From positions 744,001 to 808,000 of the forward strand of contig CBDCSE010000001.1 of the NCBI GenBank assembly GCA_965221405.1: DNA of 64,000 nucleotides, given 5' to 3'. Of this stretch, positions 1-9,409 are shown piece by piece. Position numbers and translations under genes: made by a program. The number at the start of each line of letters is the position of its first letter. Position 1 is the stretch's first letter. The notes beneath the pieces are model-generated. The model worked only from the letters and a program-made list of their open reading frames with translations, made no database searches and had not been told where the DNA came from. This stretch comes from JAPOUP01 sp965221405 (GTDB lineage Bacteria; Pseudomonadota; Alphaproteobacteria; Rhodobacterales; Rhodobacteraceae).

Positions 1-1
1 C

Positions 2-1498
2 CTCGCTCTTGATCTTGGCAAAAAGGGGACACCGGCGCTGGTGTTGGATGATCACGAAGGCGCGGGGCTTGGCAGCAAGGCGATCTGTTTTGCAAAACGG
101 ACACTGGATATTGCCAAACGGCTCGGCGCTGGGGCACCAATGCTGGAGAAAGGCGTCGTCTGGAACCTGGGGCGTGTCTTCCACGGGGACACGCAGCTTT
201 TTGAATTTGATCTGCTCCCCGAGGACGGGCATTGCAACCCGGCCTTCATCAACCTCCAGCAACCTTACTTCGAACAATTTCTCGTCGAGGCGATCCGCGC
301 CGCTCAATCCGAAGGTGCCCCAATTGAAATTCGGGGCCGTAACCGTGTGACAGGTCTTGAGGTGTGCGACAACAGCGCCACGGTCGACGTTGAAACGCCC
401 GATGGGCCCTACCAGATCAAAGCCGACTACTTGATCGCCTGCGATGGCGCGCGCTCCCCGATCAGAGGAATGATGGGCCCCCATTTCGAAGGCCGCGTCT
501 TTGAGGATAACTTTCTGATCGCCGATGTGCGCATGACTGCCGACTTCCCGACAGAGCGGTGGTTCTGGTTCGAACCCCCCTTCAAAAACAGTGGGCAGTC
601 AGCCCTTCTGCATAAGCAACCCGACAATGTCTGGCGGATTGATTTCCAGTTGGGCTGGGACATCGACCGGGAAAAAGAGATGCAAGAGGATCGCATTCGC
701 GCCTGTGTCGATGCCATGCTGTCCAGCCAGACGGGCCAGATACCGGACTATGAATTGGTCTGGACCTCGATCTACACCTTCCAGTGCCGCCGGATGCTGG
801 ATTTCCGCCACGGTCTGGTGTTCTTTGCAGGCGACAGTGCGCACCAGGTCTCACCCTTCGGCGCTCGGGGCGCCAATTCCGGCGTGCAGGACGCCGAAAA
901 TCTGGCCTGGAAACTGGACGCGGTGCTGAAAGGTACGGCTGATCCGTCGCTCTTGGACAGTTATCACAGCGAACGGGCCTATGGGGCGGACGAAAACATT
1001 ATAAACTCGTCACGAGCCACCGATTTCATGACACCCAAGACCGCTGCGAGCCACCTGTTCCGCGGTGCCGTCTTGACTCTTGCTGGAAAACACGCGTTCG
1101 CGCGGCCCTTGGTTAATTCCGGGCGCCTCTCGGTGCCCTGCGTCTATGATGGTTTTGACCATTTCGGCCCGGACGCGTTGAAAGAACCCACCGCGACGCA
1201 CCCCGGATCCGCTTGTCCCGATGCGCCGGTTGGCGACAGCTTTCTTCTTGACCAAATTGGCGGAGACTTCGTTGTCCTTGCAATAGGCAGCGCGGCGCCA
1301 GCTCATGACACGCTGCGCATTCTCCATTTGCCCGATCCATCCAAAGAACTGCGCCAGCGTTTTATGGCGGATCATGAACAGGCTATCTACCTGATCCGAC
1401 CGGATCAGCATATCGTCGCGCGTTGGCCCGCCTATGATCGAAATGCGATTGAGGCCGCCTTAGACAATGCCCTTGGGCGAAAGGGAACCACATGCTAA
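2..1498 (+). CDS. FAD-dependent aromatic-ring monooxygenase (5' end cut by window)
   Basis: A flavoprotein hydroxylase of the PheA/MhpA/UbiH type, which uses NAD(P)H and O2 to hydroxylate an aromatic or related substrate in the cytoplasm. The frame is open to the window edge, so the N-terminal GxGxxG dinucleotide fold lies upstream; a GTG at 41 is internal. Visible are the family DG-type motif (YLIACDGARSPIRGMMG, around residues 145-160) and the second FAD motif GDSAHQVSPFGARGANSGVQD near residue 280, followed by the usual C-terminal thioredoxin-like domain. The stop overlaps the ATG of the DUF2783 gene by 7 nt, so the two are translationally coupled. The substrate cannot be read from the sequence; a 3-hydroxyphenylpropionate or similar phenolic acid is a family-level guess only. 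Confidence 0.85.
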   Translation, partial: LALDLGKKGTPALVLDDHEGAGLGSKAICFAKRTLDIAKRLGAGAPMLEKGVVWNLGRVFHGDTQLFEFDLLPEDGHCNPAFINLQQPYFEQFLVEAIRAAQSEGAPIEIRGRNRVTGLEVCDNSATVDVETPDGPYQIKADYLIACDGARSPIRGMMGPHFEGRVFEDNFLIADVRMTADFPTERWFWFEPPFKNSGQSALLHKQPDNVWRIDFQLGWDIDREKEMQEDRIRACVDAMLSSQTGQIPDYELVWTSIYTFQCRRMLDFRHGLVFFAGDSAHQVSPFGARGANSGVQDAENLAWKLDAVLKGTADPSLLDSYHSERAYGADENIINSSRATDFMTPKTAASHLFRGAVLTLAGKHAFARPLVNSGRLSVPCVYDGFDHFGPDALKEPTATHPGSACPDAPVGDSFLLDQIGGDFVVLAIGSAAPAHDTLRILHLPDPSKELRQRFMADHEQAIYLIRPDQHIVARWPAYDRNAIEAALDNALGRKGTTC

Positions 1499-1671
1499 AG
1501 CTCGATCCCAACATTCTCGATCCAGACGGTTTTTTCGATGAGCTTCTGAAGTCACATGAAGGCCTGAGTGAAGACCAATCCCAAGCATTCAATGCCCGCC
1601 TGATCCTTGTGTTCGCCAACCAGATCGGCGACCGCAATGTGCTGCGCGCAGCCCTTGAGGCGGCGAGGTAG
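1492..1671 (+). CDS. DUF2783 small protein
   Basis: A 59-residue protein starting MLKLDPNILDPDGFF and containing the block LVFANQIGDRNVL, which I recognise as DUF2783. These small acidic helical proteins usually sit directly after FAD-dependent aromatic monooxygenases, as here. The ATG lies inside the end of the monooxygenase gene (7-nt overlap, different frame), so co-translation is likely. No catalytic residues are evident; a role as accessory subunit or stabiliser of the monooxygenase is inference from context. It is followed by a gene-free stretch and then convergent soxG. Confidence 0.75.
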   Translation: MLKLDPNILDPDGFFDELLKSHEGLSEDQSQAFNARLILVFANQIGDRNVLRAALEAAR

Positions 1672-1981
1672 ATGCGCAGTTGACCGCATTGTAATGGGTT
1701 CTAACTTTGCGCCAGCCGCCTTGGCGTAGGTTGGCTGATCTCGCAAATTGCGTCAGTTTCGCGCCTCTCTTGTTAGTGCGACGAAGCGTTCAATGCCGGC
1801 CAATGAGCAGTGATATCGAATGCCGACTGGTGCCGGATCGCCCGGATACCAGCAGCCCGCCGGGGAGCCGGTTCGTCAAAGGGGATCATTTCAAGGGCCG
1901 CTCGCTGGACGGCGTCGGGTCAGACCGCCGATCCGGGCACGTCAGCAGATTCACATGAATTGCCGTCGTTGGGAATCGAGG
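1672..1981. other. gene-free stretch between convergent genes
   Basis: About 310 bases between the DUF2783 stop and the soxG stop. Short frames exist on the plus strand but none resembles a known family or has a convincing ribosome binding site. I see no clear terminator hairpin with a T-run and no repeat. Confidence 0.5.
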
Positions 1982-2482
1982 CTAGCGAAGCGCGCGCGTC
2001 AGGTAATCCTCTATCATCTCACCGAAGCTAAGCTCAACTGATAGATCGTAGCCACACCCGCATCGCGATATTAACGCTTTCTGTCCGAAGAATTCGCTGA
2101 AGCAGACCGTATCATCGGAAAAGACGCTTTCGTCCAAGTCAAGCGGGCAACCGATGGCGACGACATGCGCCGCTTGGAGCCCGGTAACACGAAACGTCAC
2201 CATTGTGTCGGAAATGCGGACTATACTGACGTCGGGCGGTGCATAATATGGACGGAGTTCGGCCAGAAGGCCATCTTCCCGCTCAAGATCCGCCTGCAAC
2301 AGCCAGTTCCCTGGCCCGACATGGCAAAGGAACATGCCATTCGCGCGAGACAGACGGTTCGGCGCGGAAGGGAACGCGGGAATCACGCCTGCACCTATCC
2401 ATTGACCTAACGCCTCCTCAGACCCCTTAAGGTCAAAAATGGCCTTCAGGGGAAGTTTTTCGAACGACGCCAAGTATCCCAT
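1982..2482 (-). CDS. soxG: Sarcosine oxidase gamma subunit
   Basis: A 166-residue protein matching the gamma subunit of heterotetrameric sarcosine oxidase, which demethylates sarcosine to glycine with tetrahydrofolate as the methylene acceptor. Recognisable blocks are the central GPGNWLL segment and the IVRISDTMVTFRVTG stretch, shared with the folate-binding GcvT fold. It starts one base after the soxA stop and is last in the soxB-soxD-soxA-soxG order typical of Rhodobacterales and rhizobia. The gamma subunit is a small structural partner of the alpha subunit's C-terminal domain. Confidence 0.9.
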   Translation of the reverse strand: MGYLASFEKLPLKAIFDLKGSEEALGQWIGAGVIPAFPSAPNRLSRANGMFLCHVGPGNWLLQADLEREDGLLAELRPYYAPPDVSIVRISDTMVTFRVTGLQAAHVVAIGCPLDLDESVFSDDTVCFSEFFGQKALISRCGCGYDLSVELSFGEMIEDYLTRALR

Positions 2483-2483
2483 T

Positions 2484-5429
2484 TCAGCTCCTCAGCTTCT
2501 CGCCGTCGATATCGTAGAAAATCGGCGCAGTAACCTCAGAGACAACGGTCGAGTCTTGGACCCGCGCATGCACGGTCTCCCCAATCCGTGACCTCCCGTT
2601 CTCGAGAAGCGCCAGGGCGATCCAGCGGTTCATCACGACACTCCAGACGCAGGCGCTGACAAAGCCCTCTGCCGGAACCTTGTCGCCGCCCGCGGTCAGC
2701 GGGGCGCCTTCGAGGATCCGCTCGCCCGGGTTGGTCGGCAAGAGGCCCACGAGCTCGCGGCGGGGCGCATCACCCGCGCGTCGCAATTCAACCGATCGCT
2801 TGCCAATGTAATCCACTTTGACTTTGGACATGATCCAGCCCATGCCCAGATCATAGGCATCCACCGTACCGTCCACCTCGTGCCCCAACGAAAGAAAACC
2901 TTTCTCGACACGAAGCACATGGCTCGCCTCAGACCCCACCGGCTCGATACCGAAAGGTTCGCCCGCTTCCATGATCCGCCGCCAAAGCGCACGCATGCCG
3001 CGAGGCGCGACGTTAATCTCGAATGACAGCTCGCCGGTGAAGCTGACCCGCACGATGCGCACCGGCTGCCCGGCGACGTGGCCTTCATCGTAGGACATGA
3101 ATGGCAGCGCCTCGGGCGCGAGGTCAATGTCCGTGCCCATCGCGGCCAGAACTTCCCGTGACCTGGGGCCGCAAACGGTGGCGTTGCACCATTGGCATGT
3201 AACGACGGTCAGGAATACGTTCCAGTCAGGGAACCGGGTCTGCAGCAACTCCTGCATATGCCCGTGTACCGCATCCGCATTTCCGGTGGACGTGGAAATG
3301 AGCCAGCGATGCTCTCCGAGACGCATCGCAACGCCATCATCGAGAATCAGGCCGTCGTCAGTCAGCATGAGGCCGTAACGGCATCGACCGGGCTCTAGCG
3401 TGGATATAACGTTTGTATAGAGGTGATCGAGGAAACGTCCCGCGTCCCTTCCCTTGATCTCAAACTTTCCGAGCGGGGAGCCGTCATAAACGCCCACCGA
3501 CTCACGTACGGCCCGGCACTCGCGGTTCACCGCCTCCTGAAGGCTTTCTTCTCCACGCGGGAAGTATCCAGGGCGCCTCCATCGGGCACCGGCTTCATAC
3601 ATGAACGCGCGCCGCTCAAGATTCCAGCGCGTGATCGGGGTATGCCTGTAGGGAAGAACCACCGAATCTCCGCGAAGCCCTCCGATAGCCCCGAAAGAAA
3701 CGGGTGTATACGGCGGGCGGAACGTGGTCGTACCGACTTGCCGCACGGAAACGCCCCTCTTCGCCGCCGCCGTGCCGATAATGTTGATGTTGCCCGTCTT
3801 TCCCTGATCGAAACCCATGCCGCCGGTGGTATAACGCTTGACATGCTCGATATTGTCATACCCTTCGCGCAGTGCGAGATGCACGTCGGCGACGGTGACG
3901 TCATTCTGGATATCCAGAAACGCCCTGCTCTCGGCACCTGATACATCGCCGTGCCAAAGCGGTTCTATCCCATAGGCTTCACCCGTAACGTCGGGCAAAC
4001 GGGGCATTACCGCCCCGGTGATGTCCGCCGCCGCACCAGCGCCGGATTTCAGCGCGGCGGAGCAAACCAACATACCTGCCGCGCCACCGACCGGAGTGCA
4101 CGGCTGCGCGGCTTCGTCGGGAACAAACGCTGCCAACCCCTCGTCGTAGCGCAGGCTTCCGCGCGACTGGGAGAATAGGTGTGCAGCCGGGTTCCATCCA
4201 CCGGAATGTAGCAATAGATCACATGCGAGCGTCGCACGTCCGGCCCGGTCACGCCCGGCGATTACGGCACCTTCAACGGAACGTCTTCCCAAGACATCAA
4301 TGATAACCGAACCCGCCCTTATCGGGATGTCACCGATCATTCCGCGCGTATCTTCAGGCACATTCGCCCTGCTATCCACAATGGTGACGACCTGGATACC
4401 GGCGGCGTCGAGGTCCACCGCGGCCGCATAGGCGCTATCGTTGTTGGTGAAAACCACGGCCTTCTCGCCGGGTTTAACCGCGAAACGGTTCACATAGGCC
4501 TGCGCGGCTGAGGCCAGCATCGCACCCGGACGGTCGTTGTTGGGAAAGACGAGACTCCGTTCAATGGCACCGGTCGCCAGGATCACGTGACCCGCCCTAA
4601 CCCGCCAGTTCCTTTCAAGCAGACTCGGATTCGCGGGTGAGCGCTCATTCACCATTAGGAAATTATGCTCGCGATAGGCCCATACGGTCGCGTCCTGGAA
4701 GTGCCGTACGTTTGGCATGGCCGCCAATTCCGCGACTGCGTGATCAACCCATTCCACTGACGGCCGTCCGTCGATCTCAAGCCGCCTGTCAAGCAGGCTT
4801 CCTCCCGCTTCTGTCCGCTCATCAGCCAACATGACCCGGCACCCCGAGCGGCCCGCGACAAGTGCGGCCATCAGCCCTGCGGGTCCTGCACCGACAACCA
4901 GTACATCCGTATGCGCGTTGACCGCCTCGAAATGAAATTCGCCTGGTGGAGTCCCAGGTACGCCGGCAAGGCCCGCCGCTCGCCGGATCGCTGGCTCGTA
5001 GAGGCGCCAACTCGGCCACTTGAAGGTCTTGTAATAAAAGCCGGACGGAATAAATCGAGCGAAAACCTGGCTCAAGGCCCCAATGTCGAAGCCCGGGGAC
5101 GGCCAGCAATTCACCGACCGCGCCGACATGCCGTCCTCAAGGCGGACCGTCGTCACCAGTCGATTGGCGGAGGCATGGCGTCCCTCGAGTTCCACTAGGG
5201 TCGCGGATTCCTCGAAACCGACCCCAATTATCCCCCGCGGACGGTGGTACTTGAAACTTCTCGCAGTGAGCCGAACGCCATTGGCAAGCAGCGCCGAAGC
5301 CAGCGTGTCACCCCTAAACCCCCGGTAGTCACGGCCGTTGAACCGGAACGCAAGTGAATGGCTCCGGTCGATCCGTCCACCCGAAGGGAGCCGCCTATAC
5401 CGCACTGTCAGGCCTTTCGACAATGTCAT
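2484..5429 (-). CDS. soxA: Sarcosine oxidase alpha subunit
   Basis: Large subunit of heterotetrameric sarcosine oxidase, 981 residues from the ATG at 5429 (MTLSKGLTVRYRRLPSGG); an upstream in-frame start at 5480 would lengthen the overlap with soxD and is less likely. Domains in order: an N-terminal ferredoxin-like fold (GDTLASALLANGV, SFKYHRPRGI) without iron-sulfur cysteines, as normal for this subunit; an NAD/FAD-type Rossmann domain (VVGAGPAGLMAALVAGRSG near residue 180); and C-terminal GcvT-type tetrahydrofolate-binding domains. It carries the NAD+ site and channels the one-carbon unit to folate. It overlaps soxD by 35 nt and is followed one base later by soxG. Confidence 0.93.
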   Translation of the reverse strand: MTLSKGLTVRYRRLPSGGRIDRSHSLAFRFNGRDYRGFRGDTLASALLANGVRLTARSFKYHRPRGIIGVGFEESATLVELEGRHASANRLVTTVRLEDGMSARSVNCWPSPGFDIGALSQVFARFIPSGFYYKTFKWPSWRLYEPAIRRAAGLAGVPGTPPGEFHFEAVNAHTDVLVVGAGPAGLMAALVAGRSGCRVMLADERTEAGGSLLDRRLEIDGRPSVEWVDHAVAELAAMPNVRHFQDATVWAYREHNFLMVNERSPANPSLLERNWRVRAGHVILATGAIERSLVFPNNDRPGAMLASAAQAYVNRFAVKPGEKAVVFTNNDSAYAAAVDLDAAGIQVVTIVDSRANVPEDTRGMIGDIPIRAGSVIIDVLGRRSVEGAVIAGRDRAGRATLACDLLLHSGGWNPAAHLFSQSRGSLRYDEGLAAFVPDEAAQPCTPVGGAAGMLVCSAALKSGAGAAADITGAVMPRLPDVTGEAYGIEPLWHGDVSGAESRAFLDIQNDVTVADVHLALREGYDNIEHVKRYTTGGMGFDQGKTGNINIIGTAAAKRGVSVRQVGTTTFRPPYTPVSFGAIGGLRGDSVVLPYRHTPITRWNLERRAFMYEAGARWRRPGYFPRGEESLQEAVNRECRAVRESVGVYDGSPLGKFEIKGRDAGRFLDHLYTNVISTLEPGRCRYGLMLTDDGLILDDGVAMRLGEHRWLISTSTGNADAVHGHMQELLQTRFPDWNVFLTVVTCQWCNATVCGPRSREVLAAMGTDIDLAPEALPFMSYDEGHVAGQPVRIVRVSFTGELSFEINVAPRGMRALWRRIMEAGEPFGIEPVGSEASHVLRVEKGFLSLGHEVDGTVDAYDLGMGWIMSKVKVDYIGKRSVELRRAGDAPRRELVGLLPTNPGERILEGAPLTAGGDKVPAEGFVSACVWSVVMNRWIALALLENGRSRIGETVHARVQDSTVVSEVTAPIFYDIDGEKLRS

Positions 5430-5652
5430 GCGTCCGGGTATCGCGCCATATCGCAAACCATGTGCCACACCCCTTAACATGCCACCATCGTTCCTCGACC
5501 GGACCTATCGGGTTTGGAGCGACCGTCAGGTACTCGACCCAATCCTCATCGCTGGTGGTTTGGGGATCGGGCCGGTCAGGCTTTACGGGCCCACCGAACG
5601 AGAACTCGGTCTCGTTCCGGGGTCCGCAGAATGGGCACGGAATTAGCAGCAT
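5395..5652 (-). CDS. soxD: Sarcosine oxidase delta subunit
   Basis: An 85-residue delta subunit with the family signature MLLIPCPFCGPRNETEFSF: a CxxC knuckle plus downstream residues (WWHVKGCGTWF) that bind structural zinc. It begins 12 nt after the soxB stop, and its 3' end overlaps the soxA start, so the operon is translationally coupled. Length and motifs are normal, and I see no damage. Confidence 0.92.
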   Translation of the reverse strand: MLLIPCPFCGPRNETEFSFGGPVKPDRPDPQTTSDEDWVEYLTVAPNPIGPVEERWWHVKGCGTWFAIWRDTRTHDIVERPDSAV

Positions 5653-5664
5653 CGCTTAGACCCC

Positions 5665-6915
5665 CTACCTCGCGGTCGTCGTTCCGGATTCCATCACGTA
5701 GTCCAAATGCCTGAAACGCTTGATCGAAAAAGGAGCCATTAAGGGATGAGGCGAACCATTGGCTATATGATGCGCGAGCGTCAGGCCACCGGCGGGAATC
5801 GCTTTGTAACCACCCCACCAGCCAGCGGTTACGAATAGCCCCGGCACATCCGTCTCATCCACAACCGGCGAAGCATCCGGAGTTATGTCAAGGTGACCGC
5901 CCCATTGGCGCAGGAGCTTCAGTCTACTGAATCGCGGGAACAGGGACAGCATAGCCGTCACGGTATCCTCAAACACATGCTGCTTGATATCCCGGCGGAA
6001 GCTCTGCCCCATGTCCGGCGCACCTCCGATCACCATTTCGCCCTTGTCCGACTGGCTGAAATAGAAACCGCTGTCGGGGCAGTTGACGATCACGTCGACC
6101 AGTGGTTTCACCGGTTCGGAAACAAAAGCTGTCAGGTTCATCGTCCGCAGCGGCAACTTGAGACCGACCGTTTCCGTAAGCGATGTCGTGTGGCCCGATA
6201 CCGCGACGGCGACCTTACGCGCGCCTATATTCCCCCGTGGTGTCTCGACGCCCTCGACGGCACCATTACGTCCACGAAGCAGCTTTGTTACGGGTGTCTG
6301 CTGATGTAACTGGACACCAAGTGCGTCGGCGCCGCGCGCCAGTCCCCACGCCACGGCATCATGACGGTTGACGCCGGCGTCCGTATGAACCATCCCGCCC
6401 ATGATCGGCAGTCGCGCGTCCGGTCCCCCTCCGGTGAGCGCCGGGATGCGGCGGCGCAGCTCCTCGGTGGAGATCCGCCTGTAGGTCGCCCCGTGGATAT
6501 CCATCGCAAGCTGGCGACGGCGCAACGCCCGCATCGTCGAGAATGTCTGCACCACATCGATCATGGTTCGCTTCGAGTACATCGTATTGAAGTTAAGGTC
6601 GTTGGTCAGGCCCTGATAAAGCGCGACTGACTTCACGTAGAATGGAATGGAAGCGTCCCGAAGGTAATTCGACCGAACCGTAACGGTATTGCGCGCGACG
6701 TTACCCCCGCCAAGCCAGCCACGCTCCAGTACGGCAACATCCGTGATTCCATACTCCTTGGCGAGGTAATAGGCCGTGGCCAAACCATGTCCGCCGGCAC
6801 CAATTACGATGACATCATATCTCTCTTTCAAAGGATGGCTGCGCCATGCCGGTGTCCAGCCCATGTGCCTGTTAAACGCGTGGCGAGCGAGTGAGAGTAT
6901 GGAATAATTTTGCAT
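5665..6915 (-). CDS. soxB: Sarcosine oxidase beta subunit
   Basis: A 416-residue FAD/FMN flavoprotein of the DAO family that oxidises the methylamine bond of sarcosine. I chose the ATG at 6915 because the family starts with MQxYSxxSLxRxA, seen here as MQNYSILSLARHAFNRHMGW; the longer frame from 7029 adds residues unlike the family. The dinucleotide motif VIGAGGHGLATAYYLAKEYG lies near residue 35, and the C-terminal GLFVTAGWWGGYKAIPAGG block is characteristic of SoxB. It is first in soxBDAG. The decayed mobile region begins close upstream of the start, so the native promoter may be altered. Confidence 0.93.
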   Translation of the reverse strand: MQNYSILSLARHAFNRHMGWTPAWRSHPLKERYDVIVIGAGGHGLATAYYLAKEYGITDVAVLERGWLGGGNVARNTVTVRSNYLRDASIPFYVKSVALYQGLTNDLNFNTMYSKRTMIDVVQTFSTMRALRRRQLAMDIHGATYRRISTEELRRRIPALTGGGPDARLPIMGGMVHTDAGVNRHDAVAWGLARGADALGVQLHQQTPVTKLLRGRNGAVEGVETPRGNIGARKVAVAVSGHTTSLTETVGLKLPLRTMNLTAFVSEPVKPLVDVIVNCPDSGFYFSQSDKGEMVIGGAPDMGQSFRRDIKQHVFEDTVTAMLSLFPRFSRLKLLRQWGGHLDITPDASPVVDETDVPGLFVTAGWWGGYKAIPAGGLTLAHHIANGSPHPLMAPFSIKRFRHLDYVMESGTTTAR

Positions 6916-7199
6916 CTTGGTAAGATAAATTGCCTTTGCTAAGCCTCTGTCAAGTGATGAAGTACATAGGTAGTGTCTGCCAGAAAACCCCTGTTTTCGT
7001 GCTGACGGCCCGGAATCCGGGCCGGGCATGGCGCCGGCCGACGGCCTGACGGGGCCGGTTCCGGTCTCCCGGCGCGGGCCGGGGACGCGCCTGTTCGCTC
7101 TTTATTCACTTTCCGACAGTCACCGGCACCGTCCGGGCAGGGCTGTGCCGTTCCCGCTCCGCGCGGGTCGAAGGAAACCGGTTTTCGGGGGAGGCGCCG

Positions 7200-7445
7200 T
7201 CAGGCGGCGCGGCGGCGCCGTTCCCTCAGCCGCTCCGCGCGCCGCAGCGGCAGGCCGATGCGGTGGACGTTCATGGCCACGACGGCGAGGGCGACGGTGC
7301 GGCCGGATCCCCGGGCGCCGAACGCCAGGACCCGGCCGGGGCCGCGGTGTTCCAGGTTGTTGATCGCCGATTCGACCGCCGCATGCCGGCGGCGCATCGC
7401 GGCGAACTTCTCGGCGGGAACCAGTGACATGACTGTCTGACCGCC
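7200..7445 (-). pseudogene. 3' remnant of an ISNCY-type transposase
   Basis: The minus-strand frame encodes AAMRRRHAAVESAINNLEHRG followed by a TVALAVVAMNVHRIGLPLRR block. I recognise this as the C-terminal end of ISNCY-type transposases (HSAVESxINxLExxGL ... VALAVxAxNxxxLG). The catalytic DDE part is absent upstream, so only the tail survives. A possible element end (TGTCTGCCAGAAAACC at about 6974) lies just upstream of soxB, but I found no matching inverted copy. Family assignment is from memory of the tail motif and is moderately sure. Confidence 0.6.
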
Positions 7446-7889
7446 GCCAAACCAGACACACAGGGGGCGGCCTGCGGGTCGCCCTTTTGCATTGCACGAG
7501 ACAATTCCAACCCTGCTGTCAATTGACAGCATGTTAGAGCGCAAGACCAATCGACCGCGCTATCACATATGGAAGAAGACCCGGACAGGCCGGATCTTCT
7601 ACAAACTGGGCCGGGCGGCGGCACATGTGCGACGGGGCGGGCGCGCCGCGACCGGCCAGGACGCGCGGCTTTCGGATTTTCGCCCCGGCTCCACTCCGAA
7701 GCGCAAGGGTTCCTTCCGCTCGGGAAGCAGCGACCCGAGCGGGGATTTAGAGGCCGCCCGTATCCGGATGAGCCACGACGCGGCGGGCCGTCTGCCGCGA
7801 TACCGCCATGAAGGGTATGTTTTCCTGAAGATGACGTCCGGGAAGACCAAATTACATATGCCGCGGAGTGAAACGCTAGCATGGCGGTT
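7446..7889. other. unassigned stretch inside decayed mobile region
   Basis: About 440 bases between the transposase tail and the AAA ATPase stop. A plus-strand frame from 7531 begins MLERKTNRPRYHIWKKTRTG, a basic start faintly like the N-terminus of some tyrosine integrases, but it runs into the antisense of the ATPase without any integrase catalytic motif. I do not call it a gene. Confidence 0.35.
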
Positions 7890-9131
7890 TCAGGGGCTAG
7901 CAAATGCCTGTCCGCCCCGTTCAAGCAGATGTGAGTGGAATGAGGGAATCGGACAGACGAACCGGTCTTCCTCCTGTTCGTGCAGTGCCCCCTTGTGAAC
8001 CAGATGCATGAAGAATCCGTTGGCGTCCCAGTCCCGGGCCGGGAAACGGTAATGCATTGAGTCGGTCTTGTGCAGGGTTTCCATCAGGGTCAGGATTTTT
8101 GAATGGGTGTCGGTGCTGTCCAGAGCCAGCATCACCGCCGCGGTTAGGTTGACGGCGGCTTTCATCTCCGGAGAGAATTGCTGCCGGTAGTAACCCATGC
8201 GTAGATCAGCCGCGTATTCTGAGGCAGCCGCCCAGTTCACTTTTCCGAGGTCCCCGTCCACCTCAAGCGCCGCCTTGCCCACCGCTCTGAGAACATGATG
8301 CAGGTGCCGCGGCCAGCCCTCGCAATCGTCTACCATTCGCATCCCGTCCGGGGGAAGATGTTTGAGCGGAATACCGAATTTCTCACCAAACCCGACACGC
8401 AGCGCCGCGATGTCGGATTGACGAAAACTCCCGATATTGTGGATCTGTCCGGACGGGATGCGGGTCAGCCCTATATTGTTGGCTACAGCGACGGTATCGC
8501 CGAGACCGGCCAGTACCAGCGTGATCGGCAGTCCAGCGGCACCGCCATGCAGACCCTGCAGAACATTTATGGCCGACGGCGGGATATGGCCGGGCGTGAG
8601 GCTCTGCGCCTCGTCAATGGCCAGGATCACTGGATGCCGCCAGCCGCGCGGCGGGTGATGCCGACTCAATGCCTGCAACCCGGCGAAATTCCGCGCAACC
8701 AGCGATCCACCGAACCCGGCGATATTCACCGACTGAACCTGTGAACGAGACAGTTTGAGAAATTCCCTACCACGCTCGACCCATTCACTCCGGGGAATGC
8801 GCGATGTCTCATAGACTAGATCAAGAACGCCGGAGATGCTCTCCTTTACCGCATCGCTACCCATCACCACCACCCGCGCCGCATCCTCGTTCAGCAACGA
8901 TCGCTTGAGCATCTCCGCCAGAACCGAACTCTTACCTGCCCCGGGTGCCCCCTGGACGACGCGGGTGGCTTTTGACGCTCCGTGCGCCTTGGCCCCTTCA
9001 CCCTTCCAAACCTGACTGGCGGCGGTCCCCACGTCGTCCAGAACCGCCTTGCGTCCCACGAACACCGGCGGCGGCTCGCCCTCTGTCTGTCCAATAAACG
9101 CCTCCAGTTCGGCGCGCTGTCCATCGTTCAT
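7890..9131 (-). CDS. AAA+ ATPase, TniB/TnsC-like (orphan)
   Basis: A 413-residue ATPase starting at the ATG at 9131 (MNDGQRAELEAFIGQTEGE); the longer frame upstream is low-complexity and basic. The P-loop is QGAPGAGKSSVLAEML near residue 82 and Walker B is PVILAIDEAQS around residue 190, with a helical C-terminal half. The overall form (FVGRKAVLDDV lead-in, P-loop, IDEAQ) recalls NTP-binding partners of DDE transposases or STAND-like AAA proteins. A short frame just upstream (9160-9342) could be the last piece of the partner. The neighbourhood is full of insertion-sequence debris, so I infer an ATPase left from a transposon. It could instead be a defence or phage ATPase; no partner is intact. 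Confidence 0.6.
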   Translation of the reverse strand: MNDGQRAELEAFIGQTEGEPPPVFVGRKAVLDDVGTAASQVWKGEGAKAHGASKATRVVQGAPGAGKSSVLAEMLKRSLLNEDAARVVVMGSDAVKESISGVLDLVYETSRIPRSEWVERGREFLKLSRSQVQSVNIAGFGGSLVARNFAGLQALSRHHPPRGWRHPVILAIDEAQSLTPGHIPPSAINVLQGLHGGAAGLPITLVLAGLGDTVAVANNIGLTRIPSGQIHNIGSFRQSDIAALRVGFGEKFGIPLKHLPPDGMRMVDDCEGWPRHLHHVLRAVGKAALEVDGDLGKVNWAAASEYAADLRMGYYRQQFSPEMKAAVNLTAAVMLALDSTDTHSKILTLMETLHKTDSMHYRFPARDWDANGFFMHLVHKGALHEQEEDRFVCPIPSFHSHLLERGGQAFASP

Positions 9132-9159
9132 GGCCGGGTTCCTCGATGGCCCCTTCCGG

Positions 9160-9342
9160 TCAATCCTTTGCCACTCTATCACGCAATCCCGATCTTTCCA
9201 AAAGCATCGTATCGGGGTCCGGCGTTTGCACAGGTAACGCCCGGGGGCCGCGCCTTTCGCGCCCCTTGATCTCCGGATTCGGCACGGGAACGGCTTCCGT
9301 CCCCTCGATGCGGAGCGTAGCACCGCACTCCGGACGGCTCAA
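9160..9342 (-). pseudogene. possible 3' fragment of a gene preceding the AAA ATPase
   Basis: A minus-strand frame ending 28 nt upstream of the ATPase start encodes a short charged tail (MSRPECGATLRIEGTEAVP, then PNPEIKGRERRG). It has no recognisable domain. Spacing and orientation fit the end of an upstream operon partner such as a transposase, and the sequence before about 9345 does not extend it. Identity is unproven. Confidence 0.25.
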
Positions 9343-9393
9343 GGCTCCGCCGCTGGCGTGCGGGACGATCCAACGTCATTGATGGACGATGTT

Positions 9394-9409
9394 CAGGGAT
9401 TTATCCCTG
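9394..9409 (-). terminator. small hairpin at the end of the amino acid ABC operon
   Basis: The palindrome CAGGGAT-TT-ATCCCTG overlaps the stop codon of the last permease gene. It lacks a T-run on the transcribed strand, so a role as terminator or RNA-stabilising hairpin is only possible. Confidence 0.25.

Noticed and set aside
7531..7998. Plus-strand frame MLERKTNRPRYHIWKKTRTG as a tyrosine integrase
   Set aside because: Only the basic N-terminus is suggestive; no R-H-R-Y catalytic block exists, and the frame runs antisense into the AAA ATPase gene.
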